Source: a virus
Direction: 5' to 3' (one strand)
Length of the DNA stretch: 64,000 nt
IMG/VR virus record: IMGVR_UViG_3300005056_000003
Span: 1-64,000 of that record
The notes under the pieces: model-generated
Told to the model about the DNA's origin: nothing
The model's input: the letters and a program-made list of their open reading frames with translations, nothing else
Databases searched by the model: none
In this document: positions 33,869 through 41,400 of the stretch, one piece after another
How positions within the stretch are numbered: the first letter of the stretch is position 1
Layout of the letters: each line of letters opens with the position of its first letter
Position numbers and translations under genes: made by a program

Positions 33869-34114
33869 TTATAGTAGTTTTAGCGCTGTATATAGTTCGC
33901 TTGCTTGTGTTCGATAAACTATACAGTTTTGGCTTTTATCGTGCTTAATCTTGTCTGTGACGGCTTTTAAAATATTAACCTGTTCAACTTCTTTAAATCC
34001 TGATTCGGTTATTCTTAGATACAATCCTGTAATGGTTGAATTGATATTATCTAAGTGTTGTTTGCGTTTTCTTTTTTCTCTCCAACGAGAGATTTTTGAT
34101 TTTAAATTTTCCAT
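33869..34114 (-). CDS. small basic helical protein, unknown
   Basis: 81 residues from ATG 34112-34114; a start 12 codons upstream lies inside the neighbouring gene. The N-terminus (LKSKISRWREKRKRKQHLD) is strongly basic. It could bind nucleic acid. No family recognised. Confidence 0.55.
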   Translation of the reverse strand: MENLKSKISRWREKRKRKQHLDNINSTITGLYLRITESGFKEVEQVNILKAVTDKIKHDKSQNCIVYRTQASELYTALKLL

Positions 34115-34115
34115 A

Positions 34116-34427
34116 TTACAATAGTTTACTATAATGTTCTTTATGAGCATTATACTCCAAAGTTAAATTTAGCTTGCTTAAAAAATGCAAAACGTTGGTC
34201 TTTCCTTTTACTAGAGCGTCGGTCAAAATAAAAAACTTGTTAATATCTTCTACGCGCTCCCTGAAGGTGGTTAAAAACTCCCGTCGGTCAAAAATGCGGG
34301 GCTTTGCCGAATAATCCATTTGCCGAATTTTCGTATCATTATGCTTTATGATAAAATCATAGCATTTATTGAAATCTTGAGTAACAAGAATTCCCCTGTC
34401 TTTTTTAGTTGTTAAGATATAATACAT
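34116..34427 (-). CDS. unknown protein
   Basis: 103 residues, basic. Contains ILTTKKDRGILVTQDFNKCY and helix VEDINKFFILTDALVKG. It sits 1 base from the next ATG. No family recognised. Confidence 0.55.
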   Translation of the reverse strand: MYYILTTKKDRGILVTQDFNKCYDFIIKHNDTKIRQMDYSAKPRIFDRREFLTTFRERVEDINKFFILTDALVKGKTNVLHFLSKLNLTLEYNAHKEHYSKLL

Positions 34428-34459
34428 TTTATAATTTTTTTCGGTTAATGGATCTTCGT

Positions 34460-34633
34460 TTATTCCTGACTTTCGCCAAAAACAATAATTTCAATGTCAA
34501 GTTCAGTATAACAACCCATTTCAGGAATTGTTTTAGCTCTGTCTATTACCTCTTTTTTATGGGTTTGTTTTCCTAAGTAAAAAGAAATAGGAGTTAAGAT
34601 TATCAGTAATATGATTACAATATTTTTTTGCAT
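34460..34633 (-). CDS. 57-residue single-span membrane protein
   Basis: ATG 34631-34633 to TAA 34460-34462. Residues 5-20 hydrophobic (IVIILLIILTPISFYL), then a soluble part with one Cys and an acidic end. The gap of 2 bases to the upstream stop indicates co-translation. Unknown function. Confidence 0.55.
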   Translation of the reverse strand: MQKNIVIILLIILTPISFYLGKQTHKKEVIDRAKTIPEMGCYTELDIEIIVFGESQE

Positions 34634-34635
34634 GG

Positions 34636-34986
34636 TTATCGGTTTTTATAATATTCTTCTTCGTGGTGTTCAATCATTTCGTAAGTATCTGAAAAATGAT
34701 CTCTGTAGTCAATTTCTATTTCAGATTTTTCTTCTGTTCCGTTTAAAATATGTTGCATTGCGTGAAAACCTGCGCAAGCTAATGACTTTTCACCTCTTAC
34801 TATTTCGTTTTGCCTGTCTTCGTCGGGGAGGTCTTCATGTGTTACTCCTGTTTTATGACATACAAAATCACTATAAGGGTTTTCGGCAGAATAAGCAAAA
34901 TCAGTCGCTCTTTCAGGGTGTAGGAATAGTGTGTTTTTCCTAGAATACGGGCATAGCCCACAACATTTTTTCATTGTTTCGCTCAT
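34636..34986 (-). CDS. Cys-rich conserved-type phage protein, unknown
   Basis: 116 residues. Near the N-terminus KKCCGLCPYSRKNTLFLHPE, then FVCHKTGV and LACAGFHAMQH: Cys/His arrangement for a metal site. The rest is acidic (EEKSEIEIDYRDHF). I recall similar proteins in Bacteroidetes phages. Function unknown. Confidence 0.65.
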   Translation of the reverse strand: MSETMKKCCGLCPYSRKNTLFLHPERATDFAYSAENPYSDFVCHKTGVTHEDLPDEDRQNEIVRGEKSLACAGFHAMQHILNGTEEKSEIEIDYRDHFSDTYEMIEHHEEEYYKNR

Positions 34987-34988
34987 AG

Positions 34989-35354
34989 CTAATTTTTAGA
35001 TAATGCTTTTCTAGCTTTTTCTTGTTCCCTTTTTTTAAATTCTCCGATAAATAAATTAAAAGCGTGTTCTATTGAATTTTCTTCTGTTTCGGTAAGGTTT
35101 ATAAAAACTTCCATTTCGTTATTGTAAACACTTAATCCGATTGTGTTCCAACTAATAATTATCGGCTTACTTTTATGATATGCTTTAAAAGACCTAGAAT
35201 AAAAACTCGTTATTTCTTCAAGCTTCCAACGATTAGTTTTTTGAAGTTCTGAAACTATTGTTGCTTGAAATTCCGACGGCTTTTTTAAAGTGTCCGACTG
35301 TGAATAGTTGGTAAATGCAATAAGCATTATTAATATTATTAGAATGTTTTTCAT
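34989..35354 (-). CDS. secreted protein, unknown
   Basis: 121 residues. A flavobacterial signal peptide (MKNILIILIMLIAFTNYSQS) precedes a 100-residue mixed alpha/beta part (FQATIVSELQKTNRWKLEE, FINLTETEENSIEHAFN) and a basic tail. Probably periplasmic. Role unknown. Confidence 0.6.
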   Translation of the reverse strand: MKNILIILIMLIAFTNYSQSDTLKKPSEFQATIVSELQKTNRWKLEEITSFYSRSFKAYHKSKPIIISWNTIGLSVYNNEMEVFINLTETEENSIEHAFNLFIGEFKKREQEKARKALSKN

Positions 35355-35359
35355 GATAT

Positions 35360-35539
35360 TTAATTTAATTCGTTTAACTGGTTTTCAATTTGCGCTTTAT
35401 ACCCTAAAAAAAGAAAGGGCTTTATAAAATACTTTTCGGCTTTTATACTGTAGCCAATAGCAAAAGAATATCTCGCTACTATGATCTTGTATTGCTTTTC
35501 GTTTACCTCTGTATAGGTGCTTATGCTTAGAGTTATCAT
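35360..35539 (-). CDS. 59-residue protein, unknown
   Basis: ATG 35537-35539 to TAA 35360-35362, overlapping the upstream stop by 4 bases. Strand-rich (MITLSISTYTEVNEKQYKII) then helix with Leu/Phe cluster (FIKPFLFLGYKAQIENQL). No family recognised. Confidence 0.55.
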   Translation of the reverse strand: MITLSISTYTEVNEKQYKIIVARYSFAIGYSIKAEKYFIKPFLFLGYKAQIENQLNELN

Positions 35540-35835
35540 AGGGCTTTGTTTAGCACTTCATTATTTCTTTTAATGCCATAAGTTAAAGCGTCGGTAAAAT
35601 CTTTTGAATTAGAAACCATCGGCAATATTTTTATAAGCCATTTATTTGATAATTCTAATGCCTCTAATAATTCTTTAGAGGCTGCCATTACTTTGGCGTT
35701 GGCTTTTGCTTCTCCTTTTAAATCTCTTGGCTTTACTGTGGCTATTACTGTCCCGCCTCCTGCAACTATATCTATTTGTTGACTATGTGACGGCAATGCT
35801 TTCCATGTAAACGGTGTTCCTTTAAAATTTTTCAT
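35536..35835 (-). CDS. phage protein of unknown role, Ala/Leu-rich helix
   Basis: 99 residues. The middle is AKANAKVMAASKELLEALEL followed by SNKWLIKILPMVS, a pattern seen in many phage hypothetical proteins with a SPOR-like N-terminal strand pair (FTWKALPSHSQQIDIVAGGG). No function known. Confidence 0.6.
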   Translation of the reverse strand: MKNFKGTPFTWKALPSHSQQIDIVAGGGTVIATVKPRDLKGEAKANAKVMAASKELLEALELSNKWLIKILPMVSNSKDFTDALTYGIKRNNEVLNKAL

Positions 35836-35837
35836 AA

Positions 35838-36095
35838 TTATATATATTTTTCGTTAAAAGCTCTTTGCTTTATTCCTATTTTGATTTTTAAATTTGCTAA
35901 TTGGTTGCTTCTTTTTTCGTCGGCTTGGGTTGTTCTTCCCCACGCTCCCCGTCTGTTTCCCATTAAATAACGGGCGGTTTCTTGCTTGCCTCTATACTCG
36001 CTTGATAGGTCAAAAATTTCCTTTTGTGCCTGTGCCTGTTCATAGCTTATTACGCTTTTAGATTCTTGTACATTAAAAGATATTTCTATTTGCAT
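35838..36095 (-). CDS. unknown protein
   Basis: 85 residues, Arg/Gln-rich (RGKQETARYLMGNRRGAWGR). Strongly basic C-terminal half; possible nucleic-acid binder. 2 bases from the next gene. Confidence 0.55.
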   Translation of the reverse strand: MQIEISFNVQESKSVISYEQAQAQKEIFDLSSEYRGKQETARYLMGNRRGAWGRTTQADEKRSNQLANLKIKIGIKQRAFNEKYI

Positions 36096-36096
36096 T

Positions 36097-36270
36097 TTAA
36101 AGGGCGTTTATAAAGTTTTCTAAATTGGTTAATTGAATAAGGCTAAGGTTAGTAATTTCTATGATCGCAAATTTACCCGCTTTCAATTCCATGTCTCCTT
36201 CAATTTCAAAAGTCCATGTACCTTCTTTTAGATTTCCTGTTAAGGTTTCTCCTATTTGTATTTTTTTCAT
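36097..36270 (-). CDS. 57-residue strand-rich protein, unknown
   Basis: ATG 36268-36270 to TAA 36097-36099. Several short strands (KIQIGETLTGNLKEGTWTFE, LKAGKFAIIEITNLS), consistent with a small beta-sandwich. 1 base from the next gene. Confidence 0.55.
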   Translation of the reverse strand: MKKIQIGETLTGNLKEGTWTFEIEGDMELKAGKFAIIEITNLSLIQLTNLENFINAL

Positions 36271-36282
36271 TTTCGCGGGTTT

Positions 36283-36606
36283 TTACTCTATTAAAATAAA
36301 TGATTTACAATACTCAGTAACTTCTATGGAGTGGTTAACACCTATTACCCATACTTCTCCGTCTTCTTCAATAGTTACTCCGCATTGCGTGTGGATTTCA
36401 ACCTCTTTTAAGATTGTAAGTAGTTCGTGGTTTCCTATTTGCTGTTGTTCTAATACAATAAATAGGTTTAGTAATGCTGTTTCTACTTTCTTTTCGTAGG
36501 TTACAAATTTTTCAATTTCTTCATCTTTAAAAAAGCCTAAGCTTCTGCCGTTGAACATGATTTCTTTGTTATCCAGTAATAAGCATCCTAATTTAATTGT
36601 TTTCAT
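36283..36606 (-). CDS. unknown protein
   Basis: 107 residues, strand-rich start (KTIKLGCLLLDNKEIMFNG), long helix (KFVTYEKKVETALLNLFIVL) and a C-terminal strand pair (CGVTIEEDGEVWVIGVNH). No family recognised. Confidence 0.55.
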   Translation of the reverse strand: MKTIKLGCLLLDNKEIMFNGRSLGFFKDEEIEKFVTYEKKVETALLNLFIVLEQQQIGNHELLTILKEVEIHTQCGVTIEEDGEVWVIGVNHSIEVTEYCKSFILIE

Positions 36607-36635
36607 AATATTTATTTTAAAATTGTTGTTTTTAA

Positions 36636-36962
36636 TTAAGAGTTATCCCCTTGAAATTGTCCTATAAAATGTGCTGTAAATTTGTTCCATTTTTCGCGGC
36701 TTCCGTATCTGAAAAAACGAATTAATGGTTTGTCTCTATTTTTTTTAGTTTCATCATTAAACCAGTCGTTCATTATCGCAAACCCTAAATCCTCCTTTTC
36801 TTTTCCATATCCTAAAGGAAACATTCTTAATCCGTAATTTCTAGGGTCTGTAACTTGCTTGCTGTCGGGCTGTCCTAAAACATAATGAAACATGTGTTTA
36901 GTAAATTCTTCTAATGAAATTTCTTTCATTCCTTCGGGTGCTGTGTTAAATTCGTGTGCCAT
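36636..36962 (-). CDS. unknown protein
   Basis: 108 residues, no membrane segment. Contains EISLEEFTKHMFHYVLGQ and GLRMFPLGYGKEKEDLGFAI, then ATPase-unlike strands. Followed to the right (36963-37057) by a spacer with a GGGGG/CCCCC hairpin. No family recognised. Confidence 0.55.
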   Translation of the reverse strand: MAHEFNTAPEGMKEISLEEFTKHMFHYVLGQPDSKQVTDPRNYGLRMFPLGYGKEKEDLGFAIMNDWFNDETKKNRDKPLIRFFRYGSREKWNKFTAHFIGQFQGDNS

Positions 36963-37057
36963 ATCGTTGTATTTTGTTGTTTTTTCGTGGGCTTTGCTTT
37001 GCTGTTTTCGGGGGTCATAGTTTTACCCGTTTCCCCCTCAAAAACAACAACGTATAT

Positions 37058-37381
37058 TTAGTAATTTTGTATAGTTTCGTTTTTATTAAAATTCATTACC
37101 TCGTTACCTTCAAATAATTGTAAATTTCTTTTACTGCTAATTTTTACAATACGGGTTTTAAATAGTTCTTTTCCTTTCTCGGTTAAATTATACCAATTAA
37201 TAATTTTTGGAGTTTCTGAGCTACTAGGCTTTAAAATTCCTTTAGCTTTTAAAGTTTTTACATTTGAAGGAAATTCTAATAATAATAAACGGCTGTTTAA
37301 ATCGCCTTTAGCTAGATAGTTAAGCCGTCGGTATGTTTCGGTTAAAATTCGGTTTTCTGCTTCTGTGAATTGATTTTTCAT
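37058..37381 (-). CDS. winged-helix-like protein
   Basis: 107 residues: AENRILTETYRRLNYLAKGD, then VKTLKAKGILKPSSS, then INWYNLTEKGKELF, resembling a small winged-helix domain with a wing before the terminal helix. C-terminal 30 residues are Asn/Lys-rich. Possible regulator of this small-gene block. Confidence 0.55.
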   Translation of the reverse strand: MKNQFTEAENRILTETYRRLNYLAKGDLNSRLLLLEFPSNVKTLKAKGILKPSSSETPKIINWYNLTEKGKELFKTRIVKISSKRNLQLFEGNEVMNFNKNETIQNY

Positions 37382-37392
37382 AATGTTGTTTT

Positions 37393-37644
37393 TTATAAAA
37401 TTCTTCTTAATTGATTTGCGGTCTTTTTCCCGTTACCTGTTAAGGGCTTCAAATCATAAATTATATTTTCAAGGGTGCAAATTAAAATAGCTTTCGCGGT
37501 TTCCATGTCGCCCTCTTTTATTGCGTCTTTAACTATTGCCCCGCTTCTTAATGCTTTGTTTCTGTTATCGTCTAATGATTGCGGGATATTAGCATTATTC
37601 AATAATTCGTGCGTCTGGACTTTTAAAATGTGTTTTACTCCCAT
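37393..37644 (-). CDS. unknown helical protein
   Basis: 83 residues, helical, Ala/Lys/Asn-rich, ending GNGKKTANQLRRIL. 2 bases from the upstream gene. No family recognised. Confidence 0.55.
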   Translation of the reverse strand: MGVKHILKVQTHELLNNANIPQSLDDNRNKALRSGAIVKDAIKEGDMETAKAILICTLENIIYDLKPLTGNGKKTANQLRRIL

Positions 37645-37646
37645 GA

Positions 37647-38192
37647 TTAGTTTATATTAATTTCTATTTTATCAAAATCTTCTCCGTAAATTTCTGTGAA
37701 AGATTTTTTTACTTCTTCTTTGTCAGGAAATTCGTCATGAGTAATTGAAAAATAATAATCTTCCTCACTTTCTCCTTTAAATTTTTTGCCGTCGATTTCT
37801 ACTACTTCAAATTGATTGGCTTGATAATTATTATTGTGAGTAAATGACCTTTCCAAATGTTTCACTAAATCACTAAAATACATTCTTTGCTGTGGTGTTT
37901 TTAGCTCTTTTTCGTTATAATAAAGAGTATAATCTTGCCAGTCGCTTTGAGAATAGCCTTTTGCATTTACCTGAATACTATTTTTATAATCTTCCTTTTC
38001 TCCTGCATATCTTTTTTCCTGTTCGACTATGTTTATAAAATCGCGGTTCGATATTTCACAAAAAACATTTATTTCATTAACTATCAAATTTATGTCTTCG
38101 GTTCTTTCTTGTTCTGCGGTGTCTCCGTTATAATCGTTTTCGATTACTATTAAAGTTGTGGTTTTTACGTTTTCTTTTGTTGCTGTTTTCAT
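37647..38192 (-). CDS. unknown acidic protein
   Basis: 181 residues, rich in Glu and Asn, with Thr-rich beginning (MKTATKENVKTTTLIVIEND). Residues 90-110 LYYNEKELKTPQQRMYFSDL. Acidic C-terminus (FPDKEEVKKSFTEIYGEDFD). A DNA-mimic role can be imagined from the charge but nothing else supports it. Confidence 0.55.
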   Translation of the reverse strand: MKTATKENVKTTTLIVIENDYNGDTAEQERTEDINLIVNEINVFCEISNRDFINIVEQEKRYAGEKEDYKNSIQVNAKGYSQSDWQDYTLYYNEKELKTPQQRMYFSDLVKHLERSFTHNNNYQANQFEVVEIDGKKFKGESEEDYYFSITHDEFPDKEEVKKSFTEIYGEDFDKIEININ

Positions 38193-38203
38193 GATGTTGT
38201 TTT

Positions 38204-38401
38204 TTAGGCGTTAATATCTGTTAAATAGTATTGTATTATGGTTTTACTACTTGTGAAATTATATATTATAATTCCCCTTTGTTCGCTGTCTTCGTTGTAG
38301 TAATGATGTTTTCTAGCGCTTTCTAAATGTTCTGTATTTAGAAAATCATCTGACGGTATGAAAATTTTATGAAATGTCGAGTTTGTTACTTCTATATGCA
38401 T
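38204..38401 (-). CDS. unknown small protein
   Basis: 65 residues, His-rich (FHKIFIPSDDFLNTEHLESA, RKHHYYNED). Strand-rich C-terminus. No family recognised. Confidence 0.5.
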   Translation of the reverse strand: MHIEVTNSTFHKIFIPSDDFLNTEHLESARKHHYYNEDSEQRGIIIYNFTSSKTIIQYYLTDINA

Positions 38402-38424
38402 GATTTTAGGTTTTTAGTTGTTGC

Positions 38425-38450
38425 GGGGCTTTGGTTTCATCCTCTGCCCC
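38425..38450 (-). repeat. GGGGC/GCCCC spacer hairpin, copy 1
   Basis: 5-bp GC-only stem with a 16-base loop in the gap between two leftward genes. The loop starts with TTTGG, as in the copy at 39654-39680, and both are close to AACAA-type sequence. Confidence 0.55.
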
Positions 38451-38469
38451 TATCAATAACAATTATTTT

Positions 38470-38685
38470 TTAAAGTATTTGAGTTCTCATTTCTTTTATA
38501 TTATCAACAACTTGATAGGGTTCATTGTATTCGTAAAAAGAAAATCCATTTTTTCCGTTTCCGTAGGCTTTCATTTTTCCTTTAGGTTCACGAATAAAGT
38601 TCGCGGTATCGCTTCCGATTGATAATTGTGTTTGAAATCTCTCTGTACCGTCATTAAGAGAGGCTATTTTAAATAACTTTATCAT
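38470..38685 (-). CDS. unknown small protein
   Basis: 71 residues, basic N-terminus (IKLFKIASLNDGTERFQTQL) and Gly/Asn-rich middle (KAYGNGKNGFSFYEYNEPYQ). No family recognised. Confidence 0.55.
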   Translation of the reverse strand: MIKLFKIASLNDGTERFQTQLSIGSDTANFIREPKGKMKAYGNGKNGFSFYEYNEPYQVVDNIKEMRTQIL

Positions 38686-38696
38686 AATATTGTTTT

Positions 38697-39617
38697 TTAT
38701 AGATCGTTAATAAATGAGCTTACATTTTTAGAGGGCAAGTATAACCCTGCTTTTACGTGCTGTACTTTTTCCCCTTCTTCAACGTGTCCCGCTTCTAAAA
38801 TTACGTTATACTTTACTTTAAAAGCTTCTGCATCTGAACCAAAAAAGAAAAATCCGCCATATTTTGCAATTAAATCAATCTTCTTTTTTCCTGTCTTGGC
38901 TTTGGCTTCTTCTTCTTTCTCCCTGTTAATTAGCTGTATTTCTTCATCAGTTCCCCAAAGTTTAACAGCTAAATCTATATTTTTCTTTGCGTCTTTTACT
39001 CTTTTACCTGCATAGGTTAATGAGTAACTGTGCACTCTTTGGCTTGGGTTGTCTTTTAAATTTTTATGCTCCTTAGTGGCTTCTAATAGCTTAAATTCGT
39101 AAAAACTTAAACTTTCGGGCATAGATAAATTAATATCTTTGGCTTTTCTTTCCCAATATTCGGCCCTATTTATATAGTCTTTTGCTTTTTCGCTTTCTTC
39201 AACACTTTTACCCATTTGCGCCCATGCTCTTTCAATGGTTTTACGGTGTCTTCTTTCGCTGTGGTGTCCTATTAAAATAGGCTGACCGAATGGAATACCT
39301 GTTGCATTTTCTGACATATCAGATTTTTTGTAAGCCTCTGTACTTCTTTTTTCTGCGTTGCTTGCATAACCGTTTAACTTTTCGGCTTTTTTCTTGGCTC
39401 TTTCTTGACTATTAAAACCGTCGCGCCTTGTAATAGAATACAAATAAAAACCGTCTGCCGTTTTGCCTAGATAATTGTGTACCTCACATTCATGCTCCTG
39501 TCCGTATTTGGTGGTTAAAATAATAGTTTCCCCTTTTTCGTGCTTTCCTGTACATTTTGCCACAAATACATTAGGGCAATATTTTTTATAGGTGTTTTCT
39601 GCTGTTGCTGTTTCCAT
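38697..39617 (-). CDS. DUF3560 family protein
   Basis: 306 residues. Near residues 108-125 is GIPFGQPILIGHHSERRHRK, the DUF3560 hallmark. N-terminal residues 1-60 form a strand domain with Cys/His (YCPNVFVAKCTGKHEKGETI). Long charged helices follow. The family is widespread in plasmids and phages; its molecular role is unknown. Preceded by the GGGGC hairpin spacer at 39654-39680. Confidence 0.8.
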   Translation of the reverse strand: METATAENTYKKYCPNVFVAKCTGKHEKGETIILTTKYGQEHECEVHNYLGKTADGFYLYSITRRDGFNSQERAKKKAEKLNGYASNAEKRSTEAYKKSDMSENATGIPFGQPILIGHHSERRHRKTIERAWAQMGKSVEESEKAKDYINRAEYWERKAKDINLSMPESLSFYEFKLLEATKEHKNLKDNPSQRVHSYSLTYAGKRVKDAKKNIDLAVKLWGTDEEIQLINREKEEEAKAKTGKKKIDLIAKYGGFFFFGSDAEAFKVKYNVILEAGHVEEGEKVQHVKAGLYLPSKNVSSFINDL

Positions 39618-39653
39618 GATATTTTATTTTAGGTTTGTTTTTTCGCTGTTGTC

Positions 39654-39680
39654 GGGGCTTTGGCTTGTGGCTTCTGCCCC
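39654..39680 (-). repeat. GGGGC/GCCCC spacer hairpin, copy 2
   Basis: 5-bp GC stem with 17-base loop, related to 38425-38450 in stem and in the first bases of its loop. Confidence 0.55.
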
Positions 39681-39697
39681 TTAACAACAACAATTTT

Positions 39698-39820
39698 TTA
39701 TATTTTACGGTTGTTTACTTCGTTTTCAAGCTTTGCAATTATTTGCTTTGCTCGTATCAGTTCCAACGGTTCTAAATGATAACCGTTTAAAAGTTGCTCT
39801 AATATTTTTAAGTCTGTCAT
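39698..39820 (-). CDS. 40-residue helical protein, unknown
   Basis: ATG 39818-39820 to TAA 39698-39700. One long amphipathic helix (MTDLKILEQLLNGYHLEPLE, then LIRAKQIIAKLENEV). It may be a coiled-coil mini-protein. Unknown. Confidence 0.5.
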   Translation of the reverse strand: MTDLKILEQLLNGYHLEPLELIRAKQIIAKLENEVNNRKI

Positions 39821-39842
39821 GGCTGCGGTTTTTAAAGTTGGC

Positions 39843-40289
39843 TTATTTTAGTTTTGTCCAGTTTTTTAAATATTCGTGCGAATCTTGCAATAAAATAGGG
39901 TTTTGTTTTATGCTTATTTGGTAGCGTTCGCGCCCCATGTGCTTTTTAATAAAACTATGATTTAAAAAATATGTTTTCGCTTCCTCTACCGTATAAACAT
40001 CACAATAATAGGAGGCTATTTCATCATAATTATTAATACTATCATTTACGGTACAAATAAAATGAATTGTTTTTCTGTCGGTTAATTTAAAGATTAGACC
40101 TTCATAAAATGCGCTTATATTCTCACTTAATACCTTGTTAGATAATGCGCTGTTAAATAGTGGGCTTTTGTTATGATCTACGAAATCAAAGTATTTAAAA
40201 CCGTTTCTTTGCCCTATTTCAAAAACTTTTTTATTAAAGAATTTGTTTACTCTTTCGGCTTGCTTTCTTAATGTTGCTAATGTGTTCAT
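39843..40289 (-). CDS. unknown protein
   Basis: 148 residues. Starts with a basic helix (TLATLRKQAERVNKFFNKKV); strand-rich middle (GLIFKLTDRKTIHFICTVND); C-terminus basic (KKHMGRERYQISIKQNPILL). No family recognised. Confidence 0.6.
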   Translation of the reverse strand: MNTLATLRKQAERVNKFFNKKVFEIGQRNGFKYFDFVDHNKSPLFNSALSNKVLSENISAFYEGLIFKLTDRKTIHFICTVNDSINNYDEIASYYCDVYTVEEAKTYFLNHSFIKKHMGRERYQISIKQNPILLQDSHEYLKNWTKLK

Positions 40290-40320
40290 GATAAATTTAT
40301 TTTGTTGTTGTTATTTGTTT

Positions 40321-40395
40321 TTAAATTGTTCCTATACCTATAATTAAAAGCGTAATTACTAAAATTATATAGGCTTTGCGCTCTGTTGGTGTCAT
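40321..40395 (-). CDS. 24-residue membrane peptide (possible)
   Basis: ATG 40393-40395 to TAA 40321-40323. Hydrophobic (YIILVITLLIIGIG) after a short basic start (PTERKA). One transmembrane helix. Too short to be sure. Confidence 0.35.
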   Translation of the reverse strand: MTPTERKAYIILVITLLIIGIGTI

Positions 40396-40407
40396 AGCTT
40401 TAAATTG

Positions 40408-40578
40408 TTAACTTAAATAAATGTAGGTTTTGCCTTGCTTCCTGTTAAAGAAGTAATAAACACCTTCTTCTTTTATTACATTTCCTGAAAAAACAGTTTT
40501 TTTAATTGCGTCCTTTTCAATACCTTTTATTATAGCTCCGTTTTTATTTAGTCTGTAGCCTGTTGCGGTTGTTTTCAT
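40408..40578 (-). CDS. 56-residue protein, unknown
   Basis: ATG 40576-40578 to TAA 40408-40410. Strand-rich (KTVFSGNVIKEEGVYYFFNR) with a basic KQGKTYIYLS end. No family recognised. Confidence 0.5.
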   Translation of the reverse strand: MKTTATGYRLNKNGAIIKGIEKDAIKKTVFSGNVIKEEGVYYFFNRKQGKTYIYLS

Positions 40579-40584
40579 GGCGTT

Positions 40585-40734
40585 TTAAATTGCTGAATTA
40601 TTCATATTAAATTGGTGGTTTGCTTGCGCTCTGTACTCTGTGCGCTCAATGAATGAGGTTTCTTTATCGGTTAAAAAATCACCGTTGTAAGTTCTTTCTA
40701 TTAATTTGAAGTATAAATAAATTGAATTGTTCAT
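40585..40734 (-). CDS. 49-residue protein, unknown
   Basis: ATG 40732-40734 to TAA 40585-40587. Mixed residues (NNSIYLYFKLIERTYNGDF, TSFIERTEYRAQANH). Six bases from the next ATG. No family recognised. Confidence 0.5.
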   Translation of the reverse strand: MNNSIYLYFKLIERTYNGDFLTDKETSFIERTEYRAQANHQFNMNNSAI

Positions 40735-40745
40735 GGTATTTGGTT

Positions 40746-40949
40746 TTAATGATAAGTTTTAGTTAGTTTATTGTTATAGTATATTATCAGGTAAATATTA
40801 ATCATTATAATGATTGCAAATAATATAAAAGTATTGAAGTTTGCCGCTTCTCGCCCTATATAAAGCGCGGATAAAAACAAGGTTAAAAGAATAACTAAGA
40901 TAAAAATAAGGGCTTTAATTACTCGCGTTAATTGTTTACGTGTTTTCAT
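40746..40949 (-). CDS. two-span small membrane protein
   Basis: 67 residues: short basic start (KTRKQLTRVIK), transmembrane helix about 12-32 (ALIFILVILLTLFLSALYIG), second helix about 40-58 (FILFAIIIMINIYLIIYY). Overlaps the upstream gene by 4 bases. Possibly a membrane effector. Confidence 0.6.
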   Translation of the reverse strand: MKTRKQLTRVIKALIFILVILLTLFLSALYIGREAANFNTFILFAIIIMINIYLIIYYNNKLTKTYH

Positions 40950-41155
40950 TTTATTGTTGTTATGAAAGTGTTTTTGTCGGCTGTTGTAGAAAAATGTTTT
41001 ATATGTCCTTTAAATAGCAGGGCATTAAATGAACCGTCGAAGCTCTTAAAATCACAAGCTTTTTTAATTTCTTCATACTCAAATATTCCATTTTCGGGGC
41101 GGTATTTACGTATCAATTCAAGAAGATTAAATTGTACGGCTGTTAACTTTTTCAT
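40946..41155 (-). CDS. winged-helix-like small protein
   Basis: 69 residues: AVQFNLLELIRKYRPENGIF, then EEIKKACDFKSFDGSFNALL, then a hydrophobic strand. Helix-turn-helix-wing-like. Upstream, a long hairpin (41179-41227) sits in its leader. Possible regulator. Confidence 0.5.
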   Translation of the reverse strand: MKKLTAVQFNLLELIRKYRPENGIFEYEEIKKACDFKSFDGSFNALLFKGHIKHFSTTADKNTFITTIK

Positions 41156-41178
41156 AATATCAAATTGTTGTTGTTAGT

Positions 41179-41227
41179 TCCCTGCATCCTATCGAAAGGT
41201 AAAAATCTTAATACATTTATGCAGGGA
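41179..41227 (-). promoter_or_regulatory. hairpin in the leader of the 40946-41155 gene
   Basis: Perfect 9-bp stem, TCCCTGCAT against ATGCAGGGA, with a 31-base loop, 24 bases upstream of ATG 41155. No T run follows, so it is unlikely to be a simple terminator. Confidence 0.5.
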
Positions 41228-41253
41228 GTAATTAAGGGGAGTTAATTACGTTT

Positions 41254-41397
41254 TTAATCGTTTTTAATCTGAGATAAAACTATTGTACAATTCTTTTTTA
41301 TACTTCTTAATTTGTTTCTTACCTCGATTCGTTGTTCTTCTTTTACTAAAACGGTTTCTCCGTTAATTAGTTTTTTTATAACGTATTCGGTTGTCAT
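41254..41397 (-). CDS. 47-residue basic protein, unknown
   Basis: ATG 41395-41397 to TAA 41254-41256, 3 bases downstream of the previous gene's stop. Contains EYVIKKLINGETVLVKEE and a basic helix (VRNKLRSIKKN). No family recognised. Confidence 0.5.
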   Translation of the reverse strand: MTTEYVIKKLINGETVLVKEEQRIEVRNKLRSIKKNCTIVLSQIKND

Positions 41398-41400
41398 AGC

